From Candidatus Woesearchaeota archaeon (GTDB lineage Archaea > Nanobdellota > Nanobdellia > SCGC-AAA011-G17 > UBA489), in assembly GCA_016845225.1 (NCBI GenBank), contig JAERTB010000013.1, forward strand, positions 1 through 38,293: a stretch of DNA of 38,293 nucleotides. The letters run 5' to 3'. Of this stretch, positions 15,063-27,057 are shown one piece after another. Position numbers and translations under genes: made by a program. The notes beneath the pieces are model-generated. The model did no database searches. It was not told the origin of the DNA and worked only from the letters and a program-made list of their open reading frames with translations. Position 1 is the first letter of the stretch. Every line of letters starts with the position of its first letter.

Positions 15063-17530
15063 ATTTCTTCAGTGTTAATTTCTTCGGTTTCAACTTTCTC
15101 AACAATTTCATTAGTTTCAACTTCTTCAGATTCCTCAGATTTAACCTTAGCAACACTAACAACTCTATCTCCTGGCAGTAATTTCATAACCCTAACACCT
15201 TGGGTGTTTCTACCAATACAGCTAATATCTCCTGCCCTCATTCTAATCACAACGCCTTTCTCACTCATCAATATCAATTCATCTGAATCTTCAACAACCA
15301 CTGTACTAACAACCTTACCATTTCTAGGACTTGCAATTATATTTCTAACTCCTTTTCCTCCACGTTTAATCAACCTATAATCTTCTAATTTAGTTCTCTT
15401 ACCATATCCATTTTCAGTAATTGTAAAAATACATTCTCCTTCACTACACCTACTCATACCAACAACATAATCGTCAACTCCAAGCATAACTCCCCTAACA
15501 CCATAAGCAGTTCTTCCCATAGTCCTCACATCATCTTCTCTAAATTTAACTGCATTACCAGAATGAGTTGCAATAATGAATTGCTCACCTTCTCCACTTA
15601 ATTTAACACTAACTACATCATCTTCATCTTTCAAACCAATTGCTTTAATTCCGCCTTTCCTAGGTTTAGAAAATTCAGAAAGACTTGTTTTCTTAACAAT
15701 TCCTTTTTTGGTACAAATCATAACACTCCTATCTTTTTTAAATTCTTGAATTGGTAATACTGCATTAATTACTTCATCCTTATCCAATCTAAGTAAATTA
15801 ACGATTGCTTTACCTTTAGAATACCTACTTCCAACAGGTAATTGATAAGCTTTCAACCAATAAACTTTTCCTTTATTGCTAAAGAATAATAATTGATTCA
15901 AGTTAGAAGTTACAAAAATATCATTAACGAAATCCTCATCTTTCAAACCAGTCCCCTTAACCCCTTTTCCTCCTCTCTTTTGTACCTTATACACTTCCAA
16001 AGGCATTTGTTTAATATATCCAGAATTTGTAACATTAACTACAACTTTATCTTCTTTAATCAAATCTTCATATTCAATTGCTCCTTCTTCTTCACCAAGA
16101 GAAGTTCTTCTTTCATCACCATATAATTTTTTTATATTTTCTAATTCATCAACAATTATTCCATCAACCTTTGCAGAAGATTCTAAAATAGATTTTAATT
16201 CTTCAATTAAAACCAACAATTCTTCTCTCTCTTTCATTAATTTTTCAGTTTCTAAAGAAGTTAACTTTTGTAATTTCATTTCTAAAATTGCACTTGCTTG
16301 TTTCTCACTAAATTCATAAGTTTCAATTAAATTTTCTTTTGCAACCTTAACATTATCTGCCTTCTTAATAAGTTGTACAAGTGGATCAATCAAGTCTAAT
16401 GCTTTTTTCAATCCATTAAGAATATGTGCTCTTTCTTCTGATTTATTTAAATCAAATTTAGTTCTTCTAATTATTACTTCTCTTCGATGATTTACAAAAT
16501 GTTTAATCATTTCTTTCAAATTCATCACAGTAGGTTTTCCGTCATGTAATGATAAGAAAATAATTCCAAAAGTATTTTTCAAAGAAGTATGTTTTAATAA
16601 TAAATTTAATACCAAATCCGGATCTGCATTTTTCTTAAGTTCAACAGAAATTCTCATTCCACTTCTATCACTTTCATCTCTTAAATCAGAAATAAAAGGA
16701 ATTGTTCCATTTTTAACTAAATTAGCAATATTTTCTAACAATGTAGACTTATTCACCATATATGGAATTTCATGAATAATTATTTTATTATCCTCAAAAC
16801 TAGTTTTAGCTTTAACAATTACTTTTCCTCTACCCGTTCTATATGCCATCTTTGCACCAGAAGTGCCGCAAATAATTCCTCCAGTAGGAAAGTCTGGAGC
16901 CTTAATATGTTCAAATAAATCATTAAAACCAATATCGTTATTATTCAAATATGCGATTACTCCATCACAAACTTCAGATAAATTATGCGGAGGAATATTA
17001 GTTGCCATTCCTACAGCAATACCCGTACTTCCATTAATTAACAAGTTAGGAATTGCGGAAGGTAAAACTGTTGGCTCCTTTAAAGAATCATCAAAATTTG
17101 GCCTATAATTTACAGTTTGTTTTTCAATATCTTTTAATAATTCACTAGAAATTTTCTTCAATCTATTTTCAGTATATCTCATAGCTGCAGCACTATCTCC
17201 ATCAACACTACCGAAATTACCCTGTCCATCAACTAAAGGATATCTTAAACTAAAATCTTGAGCCATTCTAACCAAAGAATCATAAACAGCACTATCGCCA
17301 TGAGGGTGATACTTTCCTAAAACTTCTCCCACTACACGTGCACTTTTTTTGTAAGGTTTGTTGTGAAACATCCCCATCTTATGTAATGCATAAAGAATTC
17401 TTCTATGTACTGGTTTTAATCCATCCCTAACATCAGGCAAAGCTCTAGAAGTTATAACGGACATAGCATAGTCTACATAACTCTCCTTCATCTCATCTTC
17501 AATTAACCGAGGGATATAATCTTGAGTCAT
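15059..17530 (-). CDS. gyrA: DNA gyrase subunit A
   Basis: 823 residues. The breakage-reunion domain begins [14 protein letters not shown]; catalytic Tyr119 is in [11 protein letters not shown]. The helix [10 protein letters not shown] has Ser80 and Asp84 where sensitive E. coli gyrase has Ser83 and Asp87. The C-terminal DNA-wrapping pinwheel follows, with the GyrA-box [10 protein letters not shown] at about 517-526, which marks gyrase rather than topoisomerase IV. The acidic tail has repeated Glu. It introduces negative supercoils with GyrB. This bacterial-type enzyme occurs in several archaeal lineages by ancient transfer. It lies in the gyrB-orf-gyrA operon. Confidence 0.96.
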   Translation of the reverse strand: MTQDYIPRLIEDEMKESYVDYAMSVITSRALPDVRDGLKPVHRRILYALHKMGMFHNKPYKKSARVVGEVLGKYHPHGDSAVYDSLVRMAQDFSLRYPLVDGQGNFGSVDGDSAAAMRYTENRLKKISSELLKDIEKQTVNYRPNFDDSLKEPTVLPSAIPNLLINGSTGIAVGMATNIPPHNLSEVCDGVIAYLNNNDIGFNDLFEHIKAPDFPTGGIICGTSGAKMAYRTGRGKVIVKAKTSFEDNKIIIHEIPYMVNKSTLLENIANLVKNGTIPFISDLRDESDRSGMRISVELKKNADPDLVLNLLLKHTSLKNTFGIIFLSLHDGKPTVMNLKEMIKHFVNHRREVIIRRTKFDLNKSEERAHILNGLKKALDLIDPLVQLIKKADNVKVAKENLIETYEFSEKQASAILEMKLQKLTSLETEKLMKEREELLVLIEELKSILESSAKVDGIIVDELENIKKLYGDERRTSLGEEEGAIEYEDLIKEDKVVVNVTNSGYIKQMPLEVYKVQKRGGKGVKGTGLKDEDFVNDIFVTSNLNQLLFFSNKGKVYWLKAYQLPVGSRYSKGKAIVNLLRLDKDEVINAVLPIQEFKKDRSVMICTKKGIVKKTSLSEFSKPRKGGIKAIGLKDEDDVVSVKLSGEGEQFIIATHSGNAVKFREDDVRTMGRTAYGVRGVMLGVDDYVVGMSRCSEGECIFTITENGYGKRTKLEDYRLIKRGGKGVRNIIASPRNGKVVSTVVVEDSDELILMSEKGVVIRMRAGDISCIGRNTQGVRVMKLLPGDRVVSVAKVKSEESEEVETNEIVEKVETEEINTEEI

Positions 17531-17532
17531 TT

Positions 17533-17871
17533 CTAATACCTAATATCTTCTCCTTCGTCACACTCGTAAACTGAACGATATAATCTTGATTTTCTAAAAT
17601 GATAAGAAAGAACTACAACCTCAGATTCATCTAAAAAATCATAAGTATCTGCAATAAATGTTCCATAAGGAATTACATCAATATCTGATAAGTACGGGTC
17701 TAAAAATTCTTCAAAGTTTTCATCTCTATAATTTCCTTTAAATTTCAAAGACAAAGTAAAATCTTCCAAAGATTCACCTTTTCTTAATTTATCTTCTACA
17801 AGATCTCCCAATCCTAATTTTAAAGATTTCATGCTTCTAAAAAATTGTTTACTTCTTCTATTTTCTTCCAT
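17533..17871 (-). CDS. Unknown protein between gyrB and gyrA
   Basis: About 112 residues, charged, with no signal or membrane segment. A helical, basic N-terminal half is followed by an acidic half ([17 protein letters not shown]) and a beta-rich end ([18 protein letters not shown]). No family recognised. The ORF track starts at a TTG (17886) that overlaps the gyrB stop; the in-frame ATG at 17871 is preferred, though neither has a clear SD. Two bases separate its stop from the gyrA ATG, so all three genes form one operon. It could be a gyrase-associated factor; that is only positional inference. Confidence 0.6.
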   Translation of the reverse strand: MEENRRSKQFFRSMKSLKLGLGDLVEDKLRKGESLEDFTLSLKFKGNYRDENFEEFLDPYLSDIDVIPYGTFIADTYDFLDESEVVVLSYHFRKSRLYRSVYECDEGEDIRY

Positions 17872-17882
17872 TTTTAATTTCT

Positions 17883-21200
<3,318 letters not shown>

Positions 21201-21327
21201 CTATTAAGCAGAAAATTGTCACCACTGTCAATATTCTACATATCTAAATACCTCTGAATATAAAAACCTTTCTACCTCTGAAACACCAATATATGAGATA
21301 TACAGGGGCTGTACTCCTAAATTATAT

Positions 21328-21380
21328 CTAATATTTTAAAATTTAGTGAGACTGCTAAAAAAGCAAGCATTTATATATAA
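21328..21380 (+). promoter_or_regulatory. Promoter of the RHH gene with upstream near-palindrome
   Basis: TTTATATATAA (21370-21380) lies about 27 bases before the ATG at 21402: a strong leaderless promoter. Upstream, CTAATATTTTAAAATTTAG (21328-21346) is palindromic with one mismatched pair and could bind a regulator. The RHH product itself is a candidate. Confidence 0.45.
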
Positions 21381-21401
21381 TATTATTCCAATAATATTCA
21401 A

Positions 21402-21671
21402 ATGAAAAAGAACAAAAATAGTACTGTTTTTACCTTTACAGTACCATCAGAATTGAAAATGTTATTAGAAGCAGCACAAAAAATAGGATATTATGATAGT
21501 TTGTCTGAATTTTTAAGAGATAGTGTAAGATTCACATTAGAGAATAAAAAAAATTTAAGAATAGCAATTGCCTATGAATTATACTCTGAAAAAAAAATAT
21601 CAATAGGAAAAGCAGCAGAAATAATAAAAACATCAATAGATGAAACAAAAGAGATATTTGAAGACAGGTGA
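21402..21671 (+). CDS. Ribbon-helix-helix regulator with UPF0175-like tail
   Basis: 89 residues. Residues about 8-45 look like a ribbon-helix-helix: the strand TVFTFTVPSELK, then a helix, a turn at GYYDSLSEF and helix FLRDSVRFTLE. Residues 55-88 (IAYELYSEKKISIGKAAEIIKTSIDETKEIFED) resemble the helix-turn-helix of UPF0175 antitoxins. The pair suggests a DNA-binding antitoxin-like repressor. It is followed after four bases by an unrelated small gene, the usual layout of a regulator with its regulated partner. Own strong TATA box. A DNA-binding role is fairly safe; a toxin-antitoxin role is inference. Confidence 0.65.
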   Translation: MKKNKNSTVFTFTVPSELKMLLEAAQKIGYYDSLSEFLRDSVRFTLENKKNLRIAIAYELYSEKKISIGKAAEIIKTSIDETKEIFEDR

Positions 21672-21675
21672 TTAA

Positions 21676-22218
21676 ATGAAAAAAATAATACCAGAAAAAA
21701 AGATGGCAGATATAGCCCATTCATTGAAAGGAGTTTATACTTTCAAAACAGATTCTAGAAATCAATTTTATCCTTATGAATTATTAAATTATACAAATAG
21801 TCATACTTTAATCGTACCATTAAGAAGAACTGCTAGGGGGCAGGAAATGCTTCTTGATCAGCATGGATACGACTTAAGCAAAACACAATACCTAGACATA
21901 TTAGCGAAACACATCAATTCTTCGCTAGAACACCAAAACACAAAATACCTTCACCAGACTAATTTGAAAGAATTACATGATGAAATTCTAGAACAATTAG
22001 ATAGTATGGGGAATTGTCCGAAGATTTTAATTATTGATGACGTTCATGCATTGATTCCTCATCATGGAGAATTAAAAACAAGAAGGTTCTTAGATAACCT
22101 AACAAACAACGCTGAAAAGAAATTAACAAAAACAGTGTTACTAACAAATCATAAAAAATTACCTACTGAAGTTTCAAAATTCTTATTTCACAAATCAAAT
22201 GAAATGTTAGAAATATAA
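21676..22218 (+). CDS. Walker-B-like protein without a P-loop, unknown
   Basis: 180 residues. The C-terminal half contains PKILIIDDVHALIPHHGE, which looks like a Walker B strand with DD and a following helix. Next come KTRRFLDNLTNNAEKK and the strand TVLLTNHKKLP, which resembles a sensor-1 strand ending in Asn-His, as in RecA/AAA+ ATPases. No GxxxxGK[ST] Walker A motif exists anywhere in the protein or just upstream in any frame I checked. It may be a degenerate ATPase that binds but does not hydrolyse, or it may need a partner. Operonic with the RHH gene; convergent with S2 (stops adjacent). Confidence 0.5.
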   Translation: MKKIIPEKKMADIAHSLKGVYTFKTDSRNQFYPYELLNYTNSHTLIVPLRRTARGQEMLLDQHGYDLSKTQYLDILAKHINSSLEHQNTKYLHQTNLKELHDEILEQLDSMGNCPKILIIDDVHALIPHHGELKTRRFLDNLTNNAEKKLTKTVLLTNHKKLPTEVSKFLFHKSNEMLEI

Positions 22219-23046
22219 TTAATTTCTTCTAGAATCTCTTCTATCATTGCTAGAAGGTTTACGGAATACTTTCTTTTTCTTCTTAGCAAAGTATTCATTA
22301 CGTGCTTCTTCTGTTTCACCCATAAAATCATCCAAACTGTAACTCATTTCAGGAGCCTCAGGATGTTTTGCTTTAAGGTATTCTCTTGCTAAAATATAGA
22401 AAATTAATCCAAGACTTTTTCTTCCTTTATTATTACAAGGCAAAACTAAATCAACATAAGTACTATCATTATTAGTATCACAAAGAGCAACAGTAACTGC
22501 GCCAACTTTTGCTGCATCTTTTAATGCATCTTTGTCTGGCCAGGGATCAGCAACAATGATTAATTTTGCTTCTTTAAAATCTTCCAAACCAGGATTAGTT
22601 AAAATTCCAGGATGGTATCTTCCTGCATATGCTTTTGTTCCAGTTACTTTTTCAAAAAGTTTGATTGCTCTCCAACCATTTTCTCTTTTACCTACAACTA
22701 CAATATCTTCCGGTTCATAGTTAGTAATAAATTCTGCAACTGTTCTAATTCTTTTATCGATTTCTTGAACATTAAGAACGGTTAAACCATCTGTTCTTAC
22801 TTTGTAAATAAAATTTTCCATGAACTTAGTTCTAAACTTAGTTCCAATATGTAATCCAGCTTTAAGATAGCTATCTAAAGGCACCATCATGTGAGAATCA
22901 TCAGGAGCTTCTTTCTTTTCTTCTCTAGAAGATTCTTTAACTTCAGATTTAGTTTCAGCTTTAGCTTCAATTTTAACTACTTCTTCAGATCCCTTCTTTT
23001 CAGAAATTTGCTCTTCAGCTACCTTTTCGGATTTATTCTCTGTCAT
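22219..23046 (-). CDS. rps2: Ribosomal protein S2, archaeal/eukaryotic type
   Basis: 275 residues from the preferred start. A 45-residue Lys/Glu/Ser-rich extension precedes the S2 core (YLKAGLHIGTKFRTKFMENFIYKVRTDG), with AGRYHPGILTNPG and LIIVADPWPDKDALKDAAK as archaeal signatures. A basic C-terminal tail follows (KKKKKVFRKPSSNDRRDSRRN). It is a small-subunit protein. The ORF track starts 24 bases earlier (MDFVDVWD), but ATTTATAAA stands directly in front of that Met and 28 bases before the ATG at 23046. The latter is therefore the likely leaderless start. Confidence 0.95.
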   Translation of the reverse strand: MTENKSEKVAEEQISEKKGSEEVVKIEAKAETKSEVKESSREEKKEAPDDSHMMVPLDSYLKAGLHIGTKFRTKFMENFIYKVRTDGLTVLNVQEIDKRIRTVAEFITNYEPEDIVVVGKRENGWRAIKLFEKVTGTKAYAGRYHPGILTNPGLEDFKEAKLIIVADPWPDKDALKDAAKVGAVTVALCDTNNDSTYVDLVLPCNNKGRKSLGLIFYILAREYLKAKHPEAPEMSYSLDDFMGETEEARNEYFAKKKKKVFRKPSSNDRRDSRRN

Positions 23047-23069
23047 ATCCCAAACATCCACAAAATCCA

Positions 23070-23078
23070 TTTATAAAT
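23070..23078 (-). promoter_or_regulatory. TATA box of rps2 that decides its start
   Basis: ATTTATAAA on the minus strand abuts the upstream ATG, so transcription would begin near the second ATG (23046). The upstream Met therefore cannot be on the message. Confidence 0.55.
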
Positions 23079-23149
23079 TTAACTATAATGAGAGAATCTA
23101 ACCCCTTTAAGACATATTTTAGGCCATCTAAGAGAAATTAGACTATAAT

Positions 23150-23182
23150 AAAATAAAATAAAAAAAAGAAATAAAAGGAATA
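23150..23182 (-). terminator. U-rich terminator after the MscS-related gene
   Basis: Just past the stop at 23184 the minus strand reads TTCCTTTTATTTCTTTTTTTTATTTTATTTTA. It has multiple T-runs without a stem, typical of an archaeal U-tract terminator. Confidence 0.5.
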
Positions 23183-23183
23183 A

Positions 23184-23855
23184 CTAAAAGTTCTTCCTAA
23201 TACCCTTAATAAGATTTTCAGACTCTTTCCTAAGACCTAGACCTAAGCCAATTCCAAGAGCTAAAGCAACACCGATTGCCAGAGCGCCGATTATTAATAG
23301 GAAAGTATGTTCTAGTATTCCCACATTAACACCTATTTGTTCAAGAGCCATAATAATAACCATGAACAGAATAACTGCCTTTAATATTCCAGCACTTGCT
23401 CTGACACCCTTTTGTTTTGAGTGTTCCCAAGTCTTGTAATAGATGTAATTTGCCGCAGCAATACCGAATAATAATACGATAACAGCTACAATTACATTTG
23501 GTAACCAATCAACAAATTGTCCTAACAATACGCTTAAGGTTCCAAGATTTACCAAGGAAACTGCTTGTTGTAAGAACAGTATAATGATATACCACTTAAA
23601 TATTTCACCTGCCACTGCTGGCACGTGAGTGTGTCCAATTGTCTTTGAGAGTCTGGCTTTTTTGACATAACTGTCAACATTAAGTTTTTCTAACACAACT
23701 TTCAATGCATGACCTAAAATTACTGCTACAAAACCACCTACTACTAGTACGATAATTGCTGCAACCAATCCAGGTAATTGTTCAACCAGTGAGTACCATA
23801 CAGCACTTAAAGGGTTGATTACTGATGTTGTTGTTTCACCTAAAAAACCAGTCAC
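23184..23855 (-). CDS. Small membrane protein with MscS-type conserved TM helices
   Basis: 223 residues starting with GTG. It has four to five hydrophobic segments (about 28-50, 85-108, 115-138, 155-175, 180-210). The loop DSYVKKARLSKTIGHTHVPAVAGEIFKWYI and the Gly/Ala-rich helix GALAIGVALALGIGLGLG resemble the conserved TM-helix repeats (CmpX type) related to MscS channels. There is no MscS beta domain, so it is a TM-only member. It may form a small channel or a membrane scaffold for osmotic stress. A perfect SD GGAGGTGA precedes the GTG and fixes the start. Confidence 0.75.
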   Translation of the reverse strand: MTGFLGETTTSVINPLSAVWYSLVEQLPGLVAAIIVLVVGGFVAVILGHALKVVLEKLNVDSYVKKARLSKTIGHTHVPAVAGEIFKWYIIILFLQQAVSLVNLGTLSVLLGQFVDWLPNVIVAVIVLLFGIAAANYIYYKTWEHSKQKGVRASAGILKAVILFMVIIMALEQIGVNVGILEHTFLLIIGALAIGVALALGIGLGLGLRKESENLIKGIRKNF

Positions 23856-23861
23856 TATTGT

Positions 23862-23869
23862 TCACCTCC
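23862..23869 (-). promoter_or_regulatory. Strong Shine-Dalgarno for a GTG start
   Basis: GGAGGTGA on the minus strand lies six bases before the GTG at 23855, confirming this non-ATG start. A TATA-like GGTTATAAAT lies about 75 bases upstream of the GTG. Confidence 0.6.
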
Positions 23870-23998
23870 GTTTTCCCTAAAATTATTAGGAACATGATGT
23901 CTATGTTAATTACATTTTGTTTAAAAAAATTTATAACCATTATAAAGTGTATACAAATCAGGATCAAAATCAAAAACTATTAAAAGAAAGAGTTTATC

Positions 23999-24019
23999 TA
24001 GAATTACAACAAAATTCTA
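23999..24019 (+). repeat. Inverted repeat before the HAD gene
   Basis: TAGAATT-ACAACAA-AATTCTA has exact 7-base arms and sits 13 bases before the ATG at 24033, after a TATA-like GTTTATC. It could be an operator or a 5' hairpin in the message. Confidence 0.4.
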
Positions 24020-24032
24020 ACAGAAATTAAAA

Positions 24033-24500
24033 ATGAATCCGAATAAAAAATTAATAATATTGGACCTTTACAAAACAATATGGGGATCAAATTTACCATT
24101 GAGAAATGGGCTATATGAGTTCCTAAATCGGGATTCAAAAAAAATATTTACCATTTGTACAGATGATCCAGACAAAAACGAAGTAAATAAAATATTAACA
24201 GAGTTAAATATTAAAAATAATTTTGATAGTGTTTATACATATGACAATATGATTAAATTAGAAGGTCACATGTTTCCAATAGGAAAAGATTTAACTCAAA
24301 TTTGTAATGATTATCAAACTTCTAAAGAAGAAACTTTATTCATTGGAGACAGTGAAAGGGATAGAACAGACGCTCAAAGAGATGGAATATGTTTCATACA
24401 TGTACCAAAATATGAAAAGCAAACAGAACAATTTAGTTTTGATTTAATTAATGTAAATAATATAACTCAAAGGTACAGAGACCTTAGAGATATAAAATAA
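24033..24500 (+). CDS. HAD-superfamily hydrolase-like protein
   Basis: 155 residues. HAD motifs in order: motif I IILDLYKTIW with Asp11; motif II strand FTICTDD; a Lys at about 85; motif IV FIGDSERDRTDA with Asp106 and Asp110. The second Asp of the usual DxDxT is Tyr13 (DLYKT), as in haloacid dehalogenases (DAYGT). Phosphatase activity through the usual acid/base Asp is therefore doubtful. It lacks a clear cap domain. Substrate unknown. It is divergent from the MscS-related gene and convergent with rpoK. Confidence 0.75.
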   Translation: MNPNKKLIILDLYKTIWGSNLPLRNGLYEFLNRDSKKIFTICTDDPDKNEVNKILTELNIKNNFDSVYTYDNMIKLEGHMFPIGKDLTQICNDYQTSKEETLFIGDSERDRTDAQRDGICFIHVPKYEKQTEQFSFDLINVNNITQRYRDLRDIK

Positions 24501-24535
24501 AAAAAGAGATTATGCCTTTTTTGAAGGCAACGGTC
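24493..24535 (-). terminator. Possible terminator after rpoK
   Basis: On the minus strand the end of rpoK forms TGCCTTC-AAAAA-AGGCA, followed after a short spacer by TTTTTTT (24497-24503). This is a plausible end for the exosome/proteasome operon. The stem overlaps coding sequence, so it is only moderately convincing. Confidence 0.35.
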
Positions 24536-24713
24536 TTTTAATAGAAATTGGTAAATAGCCGCCATCGAATTCTCTCTTAGCTAATTCGATTGGACTAAAT
24601 TTAATTTCTTCTAAAACCTTTTTAGTAGTTTTAAGCAACAATGGAGCACCCATTGAAATTTGTAATGCTCTTGCTCCAATAATTCTTGCTTTTTCATATT
24701 TAGTAACCATCAT
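24510..24713 (-). CDS. rpoK: RNA polymerase subunit K (Rpb6/omega homologue)
   Basis: 67 residues. [21 protein letters not shown] is the hallmark of archaeal RpoK/Rpb6, followed by the [19 protein letters not shown] end. It stabilises assembly of the RNA polymerase core, as omega does in bacteria. Start at the first of two ATGs (24713 or 24710), one base after the rrp42 stop, so it is the last gene of the exosome operon. Length is typical. Confidence 0.95.
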   Translation of the reverse strand: MMVTKYEKARIIGARALQISMGAPLLLKTTKKVLEEIKFSPIELAKREFDGGYLPISIKRPLPSKKA

Positions 24714-24714
24714 T

Positions 24715-25497
24715 TTATAATGCGCTCCTTAATATGTCAACTTTTTCATGTGCGATGCTAACCATTTGTTTAACATCTTCAGCAGTAAGTGATTCTTTTC
24801 CACCTTTCTGCATAGCACAAACAGTTCCATCTTTCAAAAATGCTACAGTTAATCTAGCATCTAAAAATTCTTCTTCTTCACAAGTTGGATCAACAATGTA
24901 ATCACCATGAATTTTTAACACAGTAACTTCAATAGGATCATCTTCCAAAGGAATATATTTCTTAGTTCTATTGTAGTAATCAATTTTTCCAGTTTTCTTA
25001 TCGAACTCTGGGAATTTTGCATCTTTCAAAGCAGCTAAAGCAGCTAATGAACAAGCATCTCTAAGATTGCCTGCATCATTCATTGGATAAAGATCAATAA
25101 TTACTTGCCAAACCATTTCACCTTCTTTAATACAAAGTTTGGTAAAATCCATAGCTCCACTTTCTCTAATACCTCTATCAACAACTCTTGCAAGTTCAAT
25201 TGATTCAATACTAGGCGGACCCATTTCAAATCTATCGCTAGCAAATGGTGATAATTCAGCACCAACCATGATTGAACCTTCACCAGGTGAATCAGGATAA
25301 GGCGTAGCAATATCTACTTTAACTCCAGCAACAACTTCTGTTTCTCCAATTCTTACTCTTGCAGAACCTTCGGCAGTTTTAGGAGAGATACCATACTCAA
25401 CAGAAACATCACTTCTGTATTCCAGAAGCTCTCTTCCGTCTTGTCTTTTACCTTTTTCAATTAATTGATGTATATGTTCCTTAATTATTTTTGCCAT
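24715..25497 (-). CDS. rrp42: Exosome subunit Rrp42 (non-catalytic RNase PH-like)
   Basis: About 260 residues. RNase PH fold: [20 protein letters not shown], then [36 protein letters not shown] and [11 protein letters not shown]. The catalytic Asp cluster of Rrp41 is not preserved, as expected for Rrp42, which pairs with Rrp41 to form the hexameric ring. The ORF track starts 60 bases earlier inside rrp41. The ATG at 25497 lies just past the rrp41 stop with GAGGT about nine bases upstream and gives the family length. The ATG at 25506 is an alternative. Confidence 0.95.
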   Translation of the reverse strand: MAKIIKEHIHQLIEKGKRQDGRELLEYRSDVSVEYGISPKTAEGSARVRIGETEVVAGVKVDIATPYPDSPGEGSIMVGAELSPFASDRFEMGPPSIESIELARVVDRGIRESGAMDFTKLCIKEGEMVWQVIIDLYPMNDAGNLRDACSLAALAALKDAKFPEFDKKTGKIDYYNRTKKYIPLEDDPIEVTVLKIHGDYIVDPTCEEEEFLDARLTVAFLKDGTVCAMQKGGKESLTAEDVKQMVSIAHEKVDILRSAL

Positions 25498-25498
25498 T

Positions 25499-26203
25499 TT
25501 ATTCATACCTCGCTGCAATTGTTTCTTTTTGAAGTTTGTATATTTTGTCACACACAACTTCTGCTAAATCAACAGCTTTACTCAAATCTTCTTGGCTGAT
25601 TAATCCATCCAATTGTAAAAGAGTAATTTCTTTCTCATTAGGCATCATTGCAATTGGAATATCCACTGCATCTTCAACATCTTCTTCAGGTTTGTCTAAG
25701 TCTGCAACAACTTCTCCATTTACTTTTCCAACAGCTACAGCTGAAACTAAATCTTTCATTTCAAAACCTGCATCTGCTAGTGCCATAGATGCTGCAGTGA
25801 TTGCCGCACATCTTGTTCCTGCATCTGTTTGAATTAAATTAATAAAAACATCAATACTGCAACCAGGATAATTATCCAATTTAACTGCAGGGGTTAACGC
25901 ATTTTCAATTACTAAATTAATTTCTTTAGCTCTTCTGTTTGGTCCAGGTCTAACTCTGTTTCCACTTCCAGAAAAAGCCATCATATTGTAATTACATCTA
26001 ATCTTTCCTCTTTCAGGATCTTGTAAAAACTTAGGATGTAATTTTTTAGGTCCTCTTACTGCAGCAATTGCAATTGTTTTTCCAATCTTAAACATTGCAC
26101 TTCCCTTAGCACTAGGAATTACTCCTAACTTTGCTTCCATCTCTCTAAGATCATCAGCTTTTCTACCATCATGTCTCTTTACGGCTTTTGTATTTTTACT
26201 CAT
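25499..26203 (-). CDS. rrp41: Exosome catalytic subunit Rrp41
   Basis: 234 residues. RNase PH fold with HDGRKADDLREMEAKLGVI, the RNA-binding FSGSGNRVRPGPNRRAKEI loop, the phosphate/active-site block QTDAGTRCAAITAASMALADAG and the acidic DLDKPEEDVEDAVDIPIA stretch. It degrades RNA 3' to 5' phosphorolytically in the archaeal exosome. Its ATG overlaps the rrp4 stop by four bases. Length is slightly short of many homologues but complete. Confidence 0.96.
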   Translation of the reverse strand: MSKNTKAVKRHDGRKADDLREMEAKLGVIPSAKGSAMFKIGKTIAIAAVRGPKKLHPKFLQDPERGKIRCNYNMMAFSGSGNRVRPGPNRRAKEINLVIENALTPAVKLDNYPGCSIDVFINLIQTDAGTRCAAITAASMALADAGFEMKDLVSAVAVGKVNGEVVADLDKPEEDVEDAVDIPIAMMPNEKEITLLQLDGLISQEDLSKAVDLAEVVCDKIYKLQKETIAARYE

Positions 26204-27042
26204 TTTTTACTCCTTTTGCTCTTCTTTTTACCGCCAACTGCTCTTCTTACAGGTTGTTCTTCTTCATCAGAATCATCCTTTGAGTCAGTCTTAGAGCTTT
26301 TCTTTTCTTTAGTTGTTTTTTCAGTTTCATGTGCTTCTTCTTCAGCATCATCAACAACTACATCTTTCATTTTTTCATCAAGGAATTTTTCAACTTTATC
26401 AGTCAAACCTTGTTCATGGCCCCTTTCATTAATCATTTCAATTGCTTCAATAGCAACTAATTCATGTTCTGGTGCGCCTTGAATCCATGCAAGTCCATTT
26501 TGACCAATGATTAATCTACAACCAGTTTTATCTTTGATTAAACCAATCATGCTTCCTTGTTTTCCAATCACTCTTGGAACTTTTGAAGGATTAACATTTA
26601 CTAATCTTCCACCACTAAGTTTTCTCAAACCTGGGCCCTTCATAGTAAGCACCATATTCTTTCTTGAAACTTGAATTAGCTTAGCAAGAACATAGTCTCC
26701 ATAATTGTAATATTGACAAAGTTCATCTCCGTCACCAACATATTCTGGAACTTCTCTTAATGATAAAATTCCATCTCTATAACCATCTATATCTGCAAAC
26801 CAAACTGTGTTGGTCATTTCAGTAATTTTTGCAATAACCATGTCTCCAGGTCTTGCCCTATACTGAGATTTAAGAGGTATAATCCTCAAAACTCTTCCAT
26901 TTATTCCTAGAACGCCCATAATTGAGCTTCTAATATTTTCACCGTCTCTATATGCTCCACCAGCAGGTAAATAATCCATGCCTTCAGCCAATGTTTGACC
27001 GGGAACTACGATTTCTTTTTCTTTAACAAATAATTCTCCCAT
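26200..27042 (-). CDS. rrp4: Exosome RNA-binding cap subunit Rrp4
   Basis: 280 residues from the preferred start. N-terminal domain (VVPGQTLAEGMDYLPAGGAYRDG), S1 domain (about 60-135, YRARPGDMVIAKITEM...), KH domain with GKQGSM (about 160-215), then a long acidic and Lys-rich disordered tail ending in KKSKRSKK. It caps the Rrp41/42 ring and feeds RNA into it. The ORF track starts 21 bases upstream, but AAGGAG (27052-27057) is ideally placed for the ATG at 27042, giving MGELFVKEKEIVVPG as in homologues. Confidence 0.95.
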   Translation of the reverse strand: MGELFVKEKEIVVPGQTLAEGMDYLPAGGAYRDGENIRSSIMGVLGINGRVLRIIPLKSQYRARPGDMVIAKITEMTNTVWFADIDGYRDGILSLREVPEYVGDGDELCQYYNYGDYVLAKLIQVSRKNMVLTMKGPGLRKLSGGRLVNVNPSKVPRVIGKQGSMIGLIKDKTGCRLIIGQNGLAWIQGAPEHELVAIEAIEMINERGHEQGLTDKVEKFLDEKMKDVVVDDAEEEAHETEKTTKEKKSSKTDSKDDSDEEEQPVRRAVGGKKKSKRSKK

Positions 27043-27051
27043 ATTTATTCT

Positions 27052-27057
27052 CTCCTT
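27052..27057 (-). promoter_or_regulatory. Shine-Dalgarno deciding the rrp4 start
   Basis: AAGGAG on the minus strand is nine bases before the ATG at 27042. It overlaps the end of the SDO1 gene, coupling the two. Confidence 0.5.

Noticed and set aside
15072-15380. Plus-strand ORF opposite the gyrA end
   Set aside because: Ser/Thr/Leu shadow of the acidic GyrA tail and pinwheel.
21676-22218. Naming the gene as an AAA+ ATPase
   Set aside because: No Walker A motif in any frame; only Walker-B-like and sensor-like strands are visible.
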